Shown here in pieces: positions 1-9,319 of a stretch of DNA of 64,000 nt (position 1 is the stretch's first letter; every line of letters starts with the position of its first letter). Location: assembly GCF_000517545.1 (NCBI RefSeq), contig NZ_BAIV01000028.1, forward strand, positions 21,846 through 85,845, in the 5' to 3' direction. The position numbers and the translations under genes were made by a program. The notes under the pieces are model-generated. The model saw only the letters and a list, made by a program, of their open reading frames with translations. It searched no databases and was not told the DNA's origin. The DNA is from Bacteroides reticulotermitis JCM 10512 (GTDB lineage Bacteria > Bacteroidota > Bacteroidia > Bacteroidales > Bacteroidaceae).

Positions 1-294
1 GAAATGCGGAACCTCCGTAGGTAGTAGCTCACCCCCTCCTAGCGTAATCTGACATTTACATTGCCCGCAAGAGCCTTTTCCACCGCAAGCGGAGGATAAA
101 AACACTCCATTCACCGAGAGCGTGTTGAGTAACGTAGAACCGGAAGAAGCATCTAGTTCTCTTTCGCCATTAATCGTGACTTTCACATCCCCCGAGGGTA
201 CCAGGTAGTTCTTCGCAACCAAGAGAATGATAACGAGCAACAAGATCACGATCAGGAATACACCAACGCTTGTCCATATTAAAGTCATATCCAT
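1..294 (-). CDS. nqrF: NqrF, NADH-binding flavoprotein subunit of Na+-NQR (partial, 3' end outside window)
   Basis: This is the N-terminal 98 codons of NqrF; the rest lies beyond the left edge. An N-terminal membrane anchor (about residues 5-27) is followed by a plant-type ferredoxin domain. The cluster motif CGGKGSCGQC supplies Cys70, Cys76 and Cys79 for the 2Fe-2S centre. In this family NqrF takes electrons from NADH through FAD and the 2Fe-2S centre into the Na+ pump. The start at 294 is chosen because it gives the family-typical short leader before the anchor; a second ATG lies two codons later. It is the last gene of the operon, 18 bases after nqrE. Confidence 0.93.
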   Translation of the reverse strand, partial: MDMTLIWTSVGVFLIVILLLVIILLVAKNYLVPSGDVKVTINGERELDASSGSTLLNTLSVNGVFLSSACGGKGSCGQCKCQITLGGGELLPTEVPHF

Positions 295-312
295 CGTCTG
301 ATTCCTTTCCTT

Positions 313-939
313 TTAAATGTTTAACCCCGAGAAGCACATAAACGCAATAGCCATCAGGCCGACTGTGATAAACGTGATCCCCAAACCTCTGAGGGGAGCA
401 GGCACATTGGAGTAAGCCATCTTCTCACGGATAGCGGCTAGTCCGACAATCGCCAACAGCCAACCAACGCCCGAACCCAACGCATAGGATACCGAATCCC
501 AGACATCACCGATATACCTCGGATCGCTCTCGCCCAGATTGATACGTTGCTGCATAAACAGCGAACCTCCCATGATGGCACAGTTTACAGCGATCAGTGG
601 CAGGAAGATGCCTAACGAAGCATACAGTGCCGGACTGAAACGTTCGATCACCATTTCAACCAGCTGAGTGATACCGGCAATAACGGCAATGAAAAGAATG
701 AAGCCCAGAAAACTCAGATCGACTCCTTCAATGATCGCGTCGGCTGCCAGTACTTTGGTTTGCAGCAGGTAGTTAATAGGCAGCGTCACCACGAGTACAA
801 ACGTAACGGCGATACCCAGTCCTACGGCTGTTTTCACATTCTTCGACACAGCCAGGTACGAACACATACCCAGGAAGAAGGCGAATATCATGTTGTCCAC
901 AAAGATGGAGCGAACGAATAAACTTACTAAATGTTCCAT
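313..939 (-). CDS. nqrE: NqrE, membrane subunit of Na+-translocating NADH:quinone reductase
   Basis: A 208-residue, very hydrophobic protein of normal family length with about six membrane segments. NqrD and NqrE are paralogous inner-membrane subunits; in the known complex conserved Cys residues of the pair hold an Fe centre that passes electrons from NqrF to NqrC. The segment with MIFAFFLGMCSYLAVS holds one such Cys and VNCAIMGGSLF the other. The reading frame is intact. It lies 101 bases after the nqrD stop, a larger gap than elsewhere in this operon, and I see no clear promoter or gene in that gap. Confidence 0.95.
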   Translation of the reverse strand: MEHLVSLFVRSIFVDNMIFAFFLGMCSYLAVSKNVKTAVGLGIAVTFVLVVTLPINYLLQTKVLAADAIIEGVDLSFLGFILFIAVIAGITQLVEMVIERFSPALYASLGIFLPLIAVNCAIMGGSLFMQQRINLGESDPRYIGDVWDSVSYALGSGVGWLLAIVGLAAIREKMAYSNVPAPLRGLGITFITVGLMAIAFMCFSGLNI

Positions 940-1040
940 AATTATTTGGTAACTTTGAATACCTGGCTTCGGAAAACGAGTAGCTGTCTAACTCAAGCAA
1001 ACGCCGTGTTCCGAGGTTCAGTACACATTAATATCTCTAT

Positions 1041-1678
1041 TTATTTCTCTTCTTGCAAACCTTTATGGCGTGCCCGTTGATACCAGATGATGCACGCTAC
1101 GAGAATCAACGCCATCGGAGGCATTAGCATCAGTCCGTTGTTGATATAACCCACTCCTTGCACCGGTTCGTAGTTCAGGATGTTGATGCCGAGCAATGTA
1201 CCTGAGCCTAGTAGCTCGCGGAAGAATGCTACAATCACCAGAATTTTGGCGTACCCCAGCCATTTCCTAAGCCATCGAGGAAAGATTCCCACGGCCCGTT
1301 CTGCATGGCAAAGGCCTCCAGACGTCCCATCAGGATGCAGTTGGTGATAATCAGTCCCACATATACGGAGAGCTGCGCGCTGACGTCATAAGCGAAAGCC
1401 TTCAGGAACTCACTCACAATCGTCACCAGAGCGGCAACCACAACTAATTGCACAATGATGCGGATGCGATTCGGAATGGTTTTGCGCAGCAGTGAGATAA
1501 CCACGTTCGAAAAGGCTGTGATCACCGTCACCGAAAGCCCCATCACAATCGCAGGCTCCAGCTTAGCCGTCACCGCCAGTGCCGAACAGATGCCCAGTAC
1601 CTGAACGGTTACCGGATTATCCATTCCCAACGGAGCGGCGAATACTTCTTTATTCTTTTTAGAAAACAATTGTCCCAT
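1041..1678 (-). CDS. nqrD: NqrD, membrane subunit of Na+-NQR, with one frameshift
   Basis: Paralog of NqrE, about 212 residues when repaired. The N-terminal part (start 1678) reads to SFLDGLGNG, then leaves frame; the C-terminal part resumes as LGYAKILVIVAFFREL in another frame and ends EEK at 1041. The break is near 1262, where GGCTGG would restore the frame as GGCCTG, a one-base loss in a CC pair. Cys residues in LGICSALAV and TNCILMG match the Fe-binding positions of the family. Because every other nqr gene is present and the damage is one base, a sequencing error is more likely than a real null allele. Confidence 0.9.
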
Positions 1679-1693
1679 AGCTAGTCTTCCTCC

Positions 1694-2371
1694 TTATTTG
1701 ATTGTTAAAAAGCGAATGTAGTTGCCCAGACAAGACTTCAACATGGCATCCACTCCTACCGAAGTAATTGTACCACCGGAGATTCCATCTACCTGATAGC
1801 CCGGCTTCTCTACTTTCCCATGCTTAACCACACTCAGAGCCACTGCCCCATTGTCCAAGGTCTTCTTGCCCATGAACTCACGTTGGAATCCTTCCAGGGC
1901 AATCTCGGCACCTAAACCCGGCGTTTCACTGGCATGCGAGAAGTAAACCCCGAACACCGTATCTTTGTCGTCATTCAGTGCCACATAGCCCCAAAGGCCT
2001 CCCCATAGACCGGTTCCATAGACAGGCATCACATATTTCCGCTGACCGTCTACTTCACAGACAAACACATGCAGGCGTTGGTATTCCTTCACCTCTTTTT
2101 CGTAGTTCATGGCAAAAGCTCCTGTGTTTTCAGTCAGCGAACCGTCCTCGTTCATCAGCATATCCGCCTTGACATACGTATTATAGGCCGCTTCGACATC
2201 CGTCACTTTCCGGACGTTCAACGCAGCGAGAATCTGTTTCTTGGTGTCCAACTGCACGTTCTTGTCCTGCGTATCTTTCAGCGCGGAACTGACAAAGGCC
2301 AGTAGGAATGCAACGATAACAACCATTACCGAAGCATAAATAATAGTATAGGTATTACTATTTGTATTCAT
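1694..2371 (-). CDS. nqrC: NqrC, covalent-FMN subunit of Na+-NQR
   Basis: A 225-residue protein with one N-terminal membrane helix (about residues 8-30) and a periplasmic FMN-binding domain. The flavin attachment motif SGGTIT is present near residue 198; in this family FMN is joined to the second Thr by ApbE. HASETPGLGAEI is the other conserved block. NqrC carries electrons from the NqrD/E Fe centre to the FMN of NqrB. The frame is intact. It starts 11 bases after the nqrB stop, so the genes are co-transcribed. Confidence 0.95.
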   Translation of the reverse strand: MNTNSNTYTIIYASVMVVIVAFLLAFVSSALKDTQDKNVQLDTKKQILAALNVRKVTDVEAAYNTYVKADMLMNEDGSLTENTGAFAMNYEKEVKEYQRLHVFVCEVDGQRKYVMPVYGTGLWGGLWGYVALNDDKDTVFGVYFSHASETPGLGAEIALEGFQREFMGKKTLDNGAVALSVVKHGKVEKPGYQVDGISGGTITSVGVDAMLKSCLGNYIRFLTIK

Positions 2372-2382
2372 CTCTTTCGGTT

Positions 2383-3554
2383 TTAAGGGTTAGATTTTAT
2401 AGCCCGTTTCTCCCGGCGACTGATATTGCTCTGCATCACACAGTAGTCGATCAGCGGAGCAAAGATATTCATCAGCAGAATGGCGAGCATCATGCCCTCC
2501 GGATATCCCGGATTGAGCACACGAATTACAATTGTCATCACACCGATGAGGAAGCCGAAGATGTACTTTCCGGTCTCCGTACGGGCGGAAGTGACCGGGT
2601 CGGTTGCCATGAACACGGCTCCGAAACAGAAACCGCCTAGCACCAGATGTTCGTACCACGGCATCTGCGACATGGCGTTATGTTCGATGCTGACGAGGTT
2701 GAATATCCAAGCCATCAACGCACCACCGACAAAGACAGACAGCATTGTTTTCCAACTGGCAATACCTGTCCACAACAGGATCACCGCTCCGATCAGGATC
2801 GCAATTACACTTGTTTCGCCAATGGAGCCGGGGATAAATCCGGTCACCATATCCATATGGAAAGCCGGAACTACACCGGTTGTAGCCGCTTCTCCGAGTG
2901 GAGTAGCCACCGTCAGTCCGTCGACTGCTTTCCCTAAACCAAACATACTGTCACCCGACACCCATACGGCATCACCGGACATCTTGGTTGGATAGGCGAA
3001 GAAGAGGAAGGCACGGGTAATTAAAGCCACGTTGAATATATTCATCCCTGTTCCGCCAAACACTTCTTTGGCAAACACCACAGCAAATGCGGTGGCTACG
3101 GCAATGATCCACAACGGACAATCCACCGGAACGATCAGGGGAATAAGCATCCCGGAAACCAAAAAGCCTTCCTGTATCTCTTCCTTTTTCCATTGGGCAA
3201 TCACAAATTCGATGCCCAACCCTACCACGTAGGAGACTATAACCTTGGGCAATACGGCCAGAAAGCCGTACGCGAACAGTTCGACAAAAGTTCCCTGCAC
3301 ACCAGTATGTAAGAAGTGCTGGTAACCGACGTTGTACATTCCAAACAGCAGAGCGGGCATCAGGGCGATTACGACAATCGACATGATTCGTTACTGTCGA
3401 TCGAATCGTGTATATGAGTACCCGTTTTCGCCGTCTTGCCGGGTACAAACAGAAAAGTCTCCAGCCCGTCGAATACCGAATGGAAGGCGTGAAACCTGCC
3501 TCCTTCTTCAAAGTTCGGTTTGATCTTATCCAGGTATTTTCTTAACGCTTTCAT
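2383..3554 (-). CDS. nqrB: NqrB, quinone-reducing Na+-channel subunit, with one frameshift
   Basis: Large membrane subunit, about 390 residues when repaired, carrying a second covalent FMN (motif GLTVATPL) and riboflavin in the characterised enzyme. The first 55 or so residues from the start at 3554 (KALRKYLDKIKPNFEEGG...) run in one frame to HIHDSIDS; the rest, from about MSIVVIALMPALLFGMYN, is in another. Restoring one A (AA to AAA) near 3390 gives DSKRIM, which fits the family sequence. Ten or so membrane segments follow. It starts 35 bases after the nqrA stop. Confidence 0.9.
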
Positions 3555-3589
3555 TACTATCTAAGAGTTATCAATTAGTACTTATAAGG

Positions 3590-4937
3590 TTATGCCATCT
3601 CAACGCGAAGCCTGTCAAGCCCGGCACGGACAATGTGCTGCAACTCCATCTTCGAGGAGCAGACAAATTCGCAAAGGGCGAAGTCCTCGGGAGCCACTTC
3701 GTATATCCCCAAGCTTCCATGCGGTCGATGTCGCCGGCAATGATCGCTTTAATCAGAAACTCGGGCAGAATGTCCATCGGGAACACTTTATCGTATTCGC
3801 CGGACATGATCATGTGACGCTCTCCACCTTTGACACGTGCGTCGAGCGTATATTCTTTCTTCCCCATCAGCCAGCTGAAATACGAACGATTGGCACTGAA
3901 CTGCTTGAAGCGTGGCATGATCCACCCCAACATCTCGTGAATGTCATCTCCTTCGGGAATGACGGTCAGCTGATTGTGGAAGGCTCCGAGGAATCCGTTT
4001 GGGGAAACCTGTTTGCCGGTAAGGGGGTTGCCACTGATATACCGAAGTTCCTTGCCGCGGGTAACATTCCCGGCAAAGACTGACGTCAGCAAAGCTCCCA
4101 CTTGTAGCTTGCAATAAGCCGGATGCAATACCTCGGAACCTGTCACAGCTACGGTTCGGGTGAAATCCACTCGCCCCGTGTTGAACAGGCGTCCGATGAA
4201 GAGAACGGCCTGCGGATCGAGTGTCCAGACCGTTTCACCTTTCACCACGGGATCGATGTGATTGATCTGTACGCCCACATTTCCTGCCGGATGGGGACCG
4301 TCGAATGCAGTAAGAGTCACATTCCGCATCGCTGCCAACTGACTGTTCCGTTGTTTGATGTGTATGTTGAGATATACGTTCGCGATCTTCGCCAATGCGT
4401 CCAGTCCGGTTTGGAAATTCGCCTCTTCACCTTTCAAGGCAAACTCGAAATCGGGAGCCAGCGGATGGCTGTCGAAGGCTGAAATGAAAATCGCTTTCGG
4501 AGATTGGTGGGATTGGCTATGATATCGTAAGGCCGTTGCCTGATAAATGCAAAAAGTCCGGCATCTAGCAAGCTGGTTCTCACTGAATCGGCATCCATAG
4601 ACGAGACGTCCTTCTTGCCGAACTCTTCGTAGTCTTGTTCGGTAGCTTCTTCAACAATGATGTTAAGCACTTTCCGTCGGCTTCCCCGCTCGACACTTGT
4701 CACCACACCGCTTACCGGTGAAACGAACTTTAGCTCGGGATGATTTTTGTCGACAAACAAGGGACCTCCTGCCATCACGTACTCTTGTTCTTTCACAACC
4801 ACTTTCGGAGTAATGCCCGGAAAGTCGTCGGGTACAAGCGCATAGAATCCCGGGCTTTTCATAGCTGTATACGTCCCGGCTGCTTTTCCTTTCAGATTTA
4901 TGTCGAGCCCTTTACGCAACTTTATTACATTTAGCAT
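3590..4937 (-). CDS. nqrA: NqrA, peripheral subunit of Na+-NQR, with two frameshifts
   Basis: First gene of the nqr operon, about 449 residues when repaired; a soluble cytoplasmic subunit of the complex. The start at 4937 gives MLNVIKLRKGLDINLKGKA, the typical NqrA beginning, with the SPVSGVV hairpin near residue 80. One frame break lies near 4510 (one missing T restores NPTNSPKAIF) and a second near 3695 (one missing T in a T run restores MEALGIYEVAPEDFALCEF). With both repaired, the C-terminus reads RAGLDRLRVEMA and stops at 3590-3592. Two independent one-base losses in one housekeeping gene support a sequence-quality explanation. Confidence 0.9.
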
Positions 4938-4971
4938 GCTATATTAAATATATGGTTTCACAGTCTTATCG

Positions 4972-4979
4972 CAAAAATA
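4972..4979 (-). promoter_or_regulatory. Candidate -7 element for the nqr operon
   Basis: TATTTTTG on the minus strand matches the Bacteroidetes -7 consensus TAnnTTTG and lies 34 bases before the nqrA start. No clear TTG at -33 is visible, so the call rests on position and the -7 box only. Confidence 0.4.
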
Positions 4980-5173
4980 ATAAATAATACTAGAAACGGG
5001 CAGAAAAAAGAGAGGAAATGCAAAATAAAATGCAATACCTTTCCGTTTATTTTGAGGTTTTTAGTCAGTTTCCGGTTAAAGTATGAGCTAGCAGAACGAC
5101 TGATCCGGGTGATAAAAAAGTAAGACTGATACTCTTTAACAGGGCAGTCAAGCCTTGTCGATCACTTTTAAAA

Positions 5174-5206
5174 AGCGATCCAACTGACTTTTTAAGTTGG
5201 GACGCT
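5174..5206. repeat. Imperfect hairpin upstream of nqrA
   Basis: AGCG-A-TCCAACT pairs with AGTTGGG-A-CGCT around a short T/A-rich loop. It lies in the 469-base gap (4938-5406) between nqrA and the peptidase gene. That gap otherwise holds the nqr promoter and the terminator at 5305; I see no further gene in it. Its role is unknown. Confidence 0.45.
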
Positions 5207-5304
5207 CGCTGCCGTCAGATGAGATAACGGGATGCTTAGAGTAATGTAAATAAGAGGTTCGATTGAGTAATACAACAACCTATTCCGCTCTACCCCCAAA
5301 ATGA

Positions 5305-5337
5305 AACGGGCAAAAAGCTTCCGACCTCTTGCCCGTT
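5305..5337 (-). terminator. Hairpin downstream of the C1 peptidase gene
   Basis: AACGGGCAA and TTGCCCGTT form a nine-base stem with a 15-base loop about 70 bases after the peptidase stop. The flank is T-rich on the plus side (ATTTATTT) and carries a short T run on the minus side, so it may act in either direction. Confidence 0.5.
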
Positions 5338-5406
5338 ATTTATTTGCGAGTTACAGCGTTTACTTTGCGATCACCCCAAAATGATGATGAAGCCGTTTAC
5401 CCGTTG

Positions 5407-6805
5407 TTATTCCTCTCCGGCAAACATGGGGTCCCATGCAGGTAAGCGGATAGGCTTCTGCTTGAGTACTTCGAGTGCCTTGGCGGTAGCATATTTCTTC
5501 TCAACGACCAGACGGAACATATACTCGTTAAACCACTCGTCGGTCATAATGAGATGCCCCTGATAGCCCGAAGTAGCTCCCCAACTATTCTCCACCATCC
5601 ACTTGGTAGGCGTTCCCCCTTTATTCAGGTCCACCGCCATCAGCGTCATAGCGTGACTGGAACCACTGGCAAAAGTCTGAATCCGTTGTTTCTTATCCAT
5701 GCCAAACGATGTTCCCATAAGCGATTCGTAATCGTAATTCTTCAGGTCGAGCAGTCCGCGATCCGTGTTGAGCGATTTACCTACGTCGCAAGAGAAATAC
5801 ATCATCGTGCTATCTTTCAACGAAGCGATTGCCATCTCTTTGATATCTTCAATGGGTAGGTTGACGTATAGCCAGTTGTTTCCATCGTAGCGGTGACGGT
5901 CGAAGTCGATCTCATACGATTTGTAATATTCGCGGCTCGGATCGTTCATCAACATCACGTAACTGTTCAGCAGACTTTCGTCACCGAACTTTTTCAGGAA
6001 GCTCATCGGCGTATACGTAGCCGTTTCCACCACCTCCTTTCGGGTTGTACTGTGTCCATTCAAACTCGGTCGGCGGTACACCCAAGTTAAGCACCAACAT
6101 ACGGTAAATCACACCCAGCATTTCAGTTTTGCTTTTCTCGATTGCAGCCGGTTTCGCTCCCTTGGCCACCATATCGCGAAGCTGCAAACCCTGTTCACGT
6201 AGTTTCAGCCCCAGCAGATTCGCCATGCGAGCCGTATTATCGCTGCTGTTGGTTTCCGGCATCACATCTTTCGGAACCAAGCCGTATTTGCTGACAATAT
6301 CGACCACCCCGGTGAATGTTCCTCCATCGCTCAACGGATGACGGAAGAGCCAGTCCACCATCTGATCGTCCATCGGTTTCTTGCCCGTATCGATCACCCC
6401 CTGTAAGAAAAGGTTCGCCTTCTCCAGTTGGTCGTAGAAGAAAGAGTACGCCTGCGAATATTCGAACGATCCCAAATCATACTTGCCGATCGCCTTGGCA
6501 CGCATCACGTTCATCCCTGTGAAGAGCCAGCAGCGTCCCGACGACTTCTGATCGGACACACCCTTCGATTTCACCTTGATGGAGAAATGGGTATCCATGC
6601 CTTTGAGATTGTCCAGATTCAGTGCCAGCTTCCGAATGTCGTTGCCACTGATCGCATTACGCAACGCCTGATCGCTGGGCGTTCCCTGGTAACTTTCCTT
6701 GAGTTGTTGCAGCATCCCCTCGCTGATGCCTCCTTTTGTGTCCTGTGCCTGTGCCGAAAAAACAAGTGCACTAAAAGCCAATGCCGATAAAAATTGTCTA
6801 TTCAT
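5407..6805 (-). CDS. Secreted C1-family cysteine peptidase (aminopeptidase C / bleomycin-hydrolase type), one frameshift
   Basis: Papain-fold peptidase of about 465 residues. A signal peptide (MNRQFLSALAFSALVFSAQA) ends near residue 20, so the protein is exported. The catalytic Cys92 lies in SSGRCWLF, the His in GSSHAMTLMAVD and the Asn in VENSWG, the order and spacing of the PepC/bleomycin-hydrolase family. The start at 6805 gives a clean signal peptide; an in-frame ATG three codons earlier is possible. The frame breaks near 6040 in a G-rich stretch: removing one G gives KGVVETATYTPMSF. This is one of the few breaks that looks like an insertion. It is transcribed away from the Omp85-type gene. 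Confidence 0.87.
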
Positions 6806-6913
6806 TTTACACATTATATATTAATAGGTAATACTTTATATAAGTTGGACGAACAGCTCCCTGTTTCCGTCCGGTATTCCGACAGCTATTTGCAAGAAAC
6901 AGATAGCCTTTTG

Positions 6914-6921
6914 CAAAAATA
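6914..6921 (-). promoter_or_regulatory. Candidate promoter of the C1 peptidase gene
   Basis: TATTTTTG on the minus strand fits TAnnTTTG; a TTG (6944-6946, minus strand) lies 22 bases upstream, close to the usual -33 spacing. This would give a leader of about 100 bases before the peptidase start. Confidence 0.4.
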
Positions 6922-7006
6922 CAATTCTTTTTTAGAAATATTATCAAGCAAGGTTGAAACTAATTGGAATAAAAGGGTTTTCTTTGTCAGCTCATTCAGA
7001 AGAAAT

Positions 7007-8255
7007 ATGAAAAGATATATACTGAGTGCTTGGCTAATGACCTGTTTCATTGGCTGTTTAAGGGCACAAAACGACTTAACTACAGTAAATAAAGGGGAAA
7101 TAGAGGGAAGTGTAAAAACCACAACAGTCCGTATGCCGACCGACAGCCTGCCTGGCCTGTCCAAACGTGAGTTACGCAAGCAACGCGTAGCCCAACGCAA
7201 CCTGCACTACAACATACTGGGAGGGCCTAGTTACAGCCCTGACTTCGGATTCCTGATAGGCGGTAGCGCATTGATTACGTTCCGCATGAATCCCAGTGAC
7301 ACCACCCAGCAACGCTCGGTCGTCCCCACGGCTGCCGCATTCATGTTCGAAGGCGGACTCAACTTGTTCACCAAGCCTCAATTGTTCTTTGCAGGCGACC
7401 GTTTCCGTATCTTTGGCGTGTTTGCATACAAGAACACGCTCGAGAACTTCTACGGCATCGGCTATTCCACCAATAAGAACTACCCCCGTGGCGAAGAGAC
7501 CAGCGAGTACCGTTACAGTGGCATACAGGTCAATCCCTGGTTCCTGTTCCGGCTGGGTAAAAGTAACTTCTTTTCCGGTCCGCAGATAGACATCAACTAC
7601 GACAAAATAAGCAAGCCGGCCGAAGGAATGGCCACACAATCCTCCTACGTCGGCGCCGGTGGAACGGCTAACGGCTACAACTCATTCAGCTCCGGGCTCG
7701 GCTTTCTGCTGACGTACGACACGCGCGATGTCCCCGCCAACGCCTATCAGGTACTTATCTCGACTTCCGCGGCATGATGTACCAGAAATGGTTCGGAAGC
7801 GACAACCGTTTTTACCGGATGGAGATCGACTACCGCCAATACCAGACGCTCGGAAAACGACGGGTACTGGCATGGACCGTGCAAACCAAAAATGTGTTCG
7901 GCGATGTCCCCCTGACCAAATATAGTCTCAGCGGAACCCCTTTCGACCTCCGGGGTTACTACATGGGGCAATACCGCGACAAGTCCTCCCACGTCCTGAT
8001 GGCGGAATACCGGCAGATGATCAACACCGACAAAGGAAATCGATTCAAGAAGATACTCAGCCACATCGGCTATGTGGGATGGGCCGGCTGCGGTTTCATG
8101 GGACCGACTCCCGGCAAGATAGAGGCGTCCTGCCTAACTTCGGAGCAGGGTTGCGTATCGAAGTTCAACCCCGCATGAACGTGCGCCTTGATTTCGGCCG
8201 AAACCCTATCAACAAACAGAACTTGTTTTACTTCAACATGACGGAGGCTTTTTAA
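7007..8255 (+). CDS. Omp85/BamA-TamA-type outer-membrane beta-barrel protein, two frameshifts
   Basis: Signal peptide MKRYILSAWLMTCFIGCLRAQ, then a short linker and a barrel domain of alternating aromatic strands, about 415 residues in all. The C-terminal signature, repaired, includes GVLPNFGAGLRIEVQPRM, NVRLDFGR and the end NLFYFNMTEAF, with Phe as last residue as in Omp85 barrels. No POTRA domains are visible, so this is the barrel-only class of surface-antigen proteins, substrate unknown. The frame breaks near 7757 (one missing G gives YQGTYLDFRG) and near 8125 (one missing G gives KIEGVLPNFG). The start at 7007 is chosen for the signal peptide; the open frame extends upstream without coding character. 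Confidence 0.8.
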
Positions 8256-8349
8256 GTCAACGGGGCGATATCGTGACAAATTCGCTCATGATATGATGAC
8301 ATAATAACGTCGAATGAGCAATTCCGATCAAAGTGCTTTTCTTTTTTCC

Positions 8350-8377
8350 GAGGCTACCGGATACATCCGATAGCCTC
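8350..8377. repeat. Perfect hairpin after the Omp85-type gene
   Basis: GAGGCTA/TAGCCTC with inner CGGAT/ATCCG form a strong stem about 95 bases after the stop at 8255. No T run follows on either strand in the direction needed for an intrinsic terminator. The 307-base gap 8256-8562 holds this hairpin and the promoter at 8513 and no gene that I can support. Confidence 0.5.
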
Positions 8378-8512
8378 CATTACACTGAAAAACAAGCGGG
8401 GTGCTCGTTCTTTATTCGGCAAACAAGCGGATCGAGTAGAGCTTCTTCACAGAAAAAAAGCATATTATTTACAATTTCCCATATAAGATAGGCAACAAAT
8501 AAATTTATTTTC

Positions 8513-8520
8513 TATATTTG
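8513..8520 (+). promoter_or_regulatory. Candidate -7 element of the first EPS operon
   Basis: TATATTTG is an exact match to TAnnTTTG and lies 43 bases before the ATG at 8563. The -33 region shows no clear TTG. It would drive the TolC-like gene and the four genes behind it. Confidence 0.6.
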
Positions 8521-8562
8521 CATCACTGTAATGTTCCAGTAGCAAATAAATAAAGTTGATTT

Positions 8563-9308
8563 ATGAAGCAACTTAAATTCTACTTCCTAGTATCAGCCTT
8601 CTGTTGGGCTGTATAAAAAACGTAATGGCGCAGGAAGCCAACAACGATGCCAACTTACTAGATGACAACTTTAGCAACATCCTCCTACCTCCTTTGGACG
8701 TATTGTTTGAGAATGCCAAAAATAGTCCCGTTTACGAAATGGCCGATGTAAAGGCTGCCATAGAGCGCAAACTGCTCGCCAAAGAGAAACGTTCGGTTCT
8801 CGGATTCTTCTCTCTGCGAGGCAGCTATCAATACGGTATGTTCGGCAACGAATCAACCTATACCGATGTCGCCATTGCCCCTTACCTCACCTACTCCACC
8901 CAAGCACAAAACGGCTATACCGTGGGGGCAGGCGTAAACATTCCGCTCGATCAATTGTTTGATCTGAAAGCACGTGTCACCCGCCAGAAGCTCAGCGTGA
9001 AAAGTGCCGAACTGGAAAGAGAGATCAAGTATGATGAGATCAAAAAGAACATTATCGAAATGTACGCCATGGCAACCTCGCAACTGAAAGTACTCCAGTT
9101 GCGAAGCGAGAATCTGGTATTATCCAACCTACAATACGAGATATCCGAAAAGAACTTCGCCAACGGAACCATCGAGTCCAATGAACTAGCTGACTATAAA
9201 GAAAGACAGTCACAAGCCCGTGAAGCCTATGAAAATAGTAAGTTTGAGTTAACAAAGAGCCTAATGATTCTCGAGGTTATTGCACGTACTCCTATTATCA
9301 AAAAGTAA
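8563..9308 (+). CDS. Short TolC-family outer-membrane protein of the EPS locus, one frameshift
   Basis: About 249 residues when repaired. The start MKQLKFYFLVSAF at 8563 leaves frame after 13 codons; adding one base near 8601 joins it to LLLGCIKNVMAQEANND, giving a signal peptide with cleavage near Ala-Gln. The body has TolC-type features: long amphipathic helices (SVKSAELEREIKYDEIKKN, NLQYEISEKNFANGTIES) with an Asn-Gly-turn and NELADYKE. It is about half the length of a two-repeat TolC protomer. It directly precedes the Wzc-like gene (11 bases apart), so a role in polysaccharide export across the outer membrane is the best inference; no Wza-type exporter is visible here. Confidence 0.7.
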
Positions 9309-9319
9309 AAAACAAGACT

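Noticed and set aside
1235..1292. Programmed ribosomal frameshifting as the reason for the nqrD and other breaks
   Set aside because: The sites share no slippery heptamer or common downstream structure and occur in unrelated genes; one-base restoration is simpler.
8350..8377. Hairpin as a terminator of the Omp85-type gene
   Set aside because: The stem is strong but no T run follows in the right direction; kept only as an inverted repeat.
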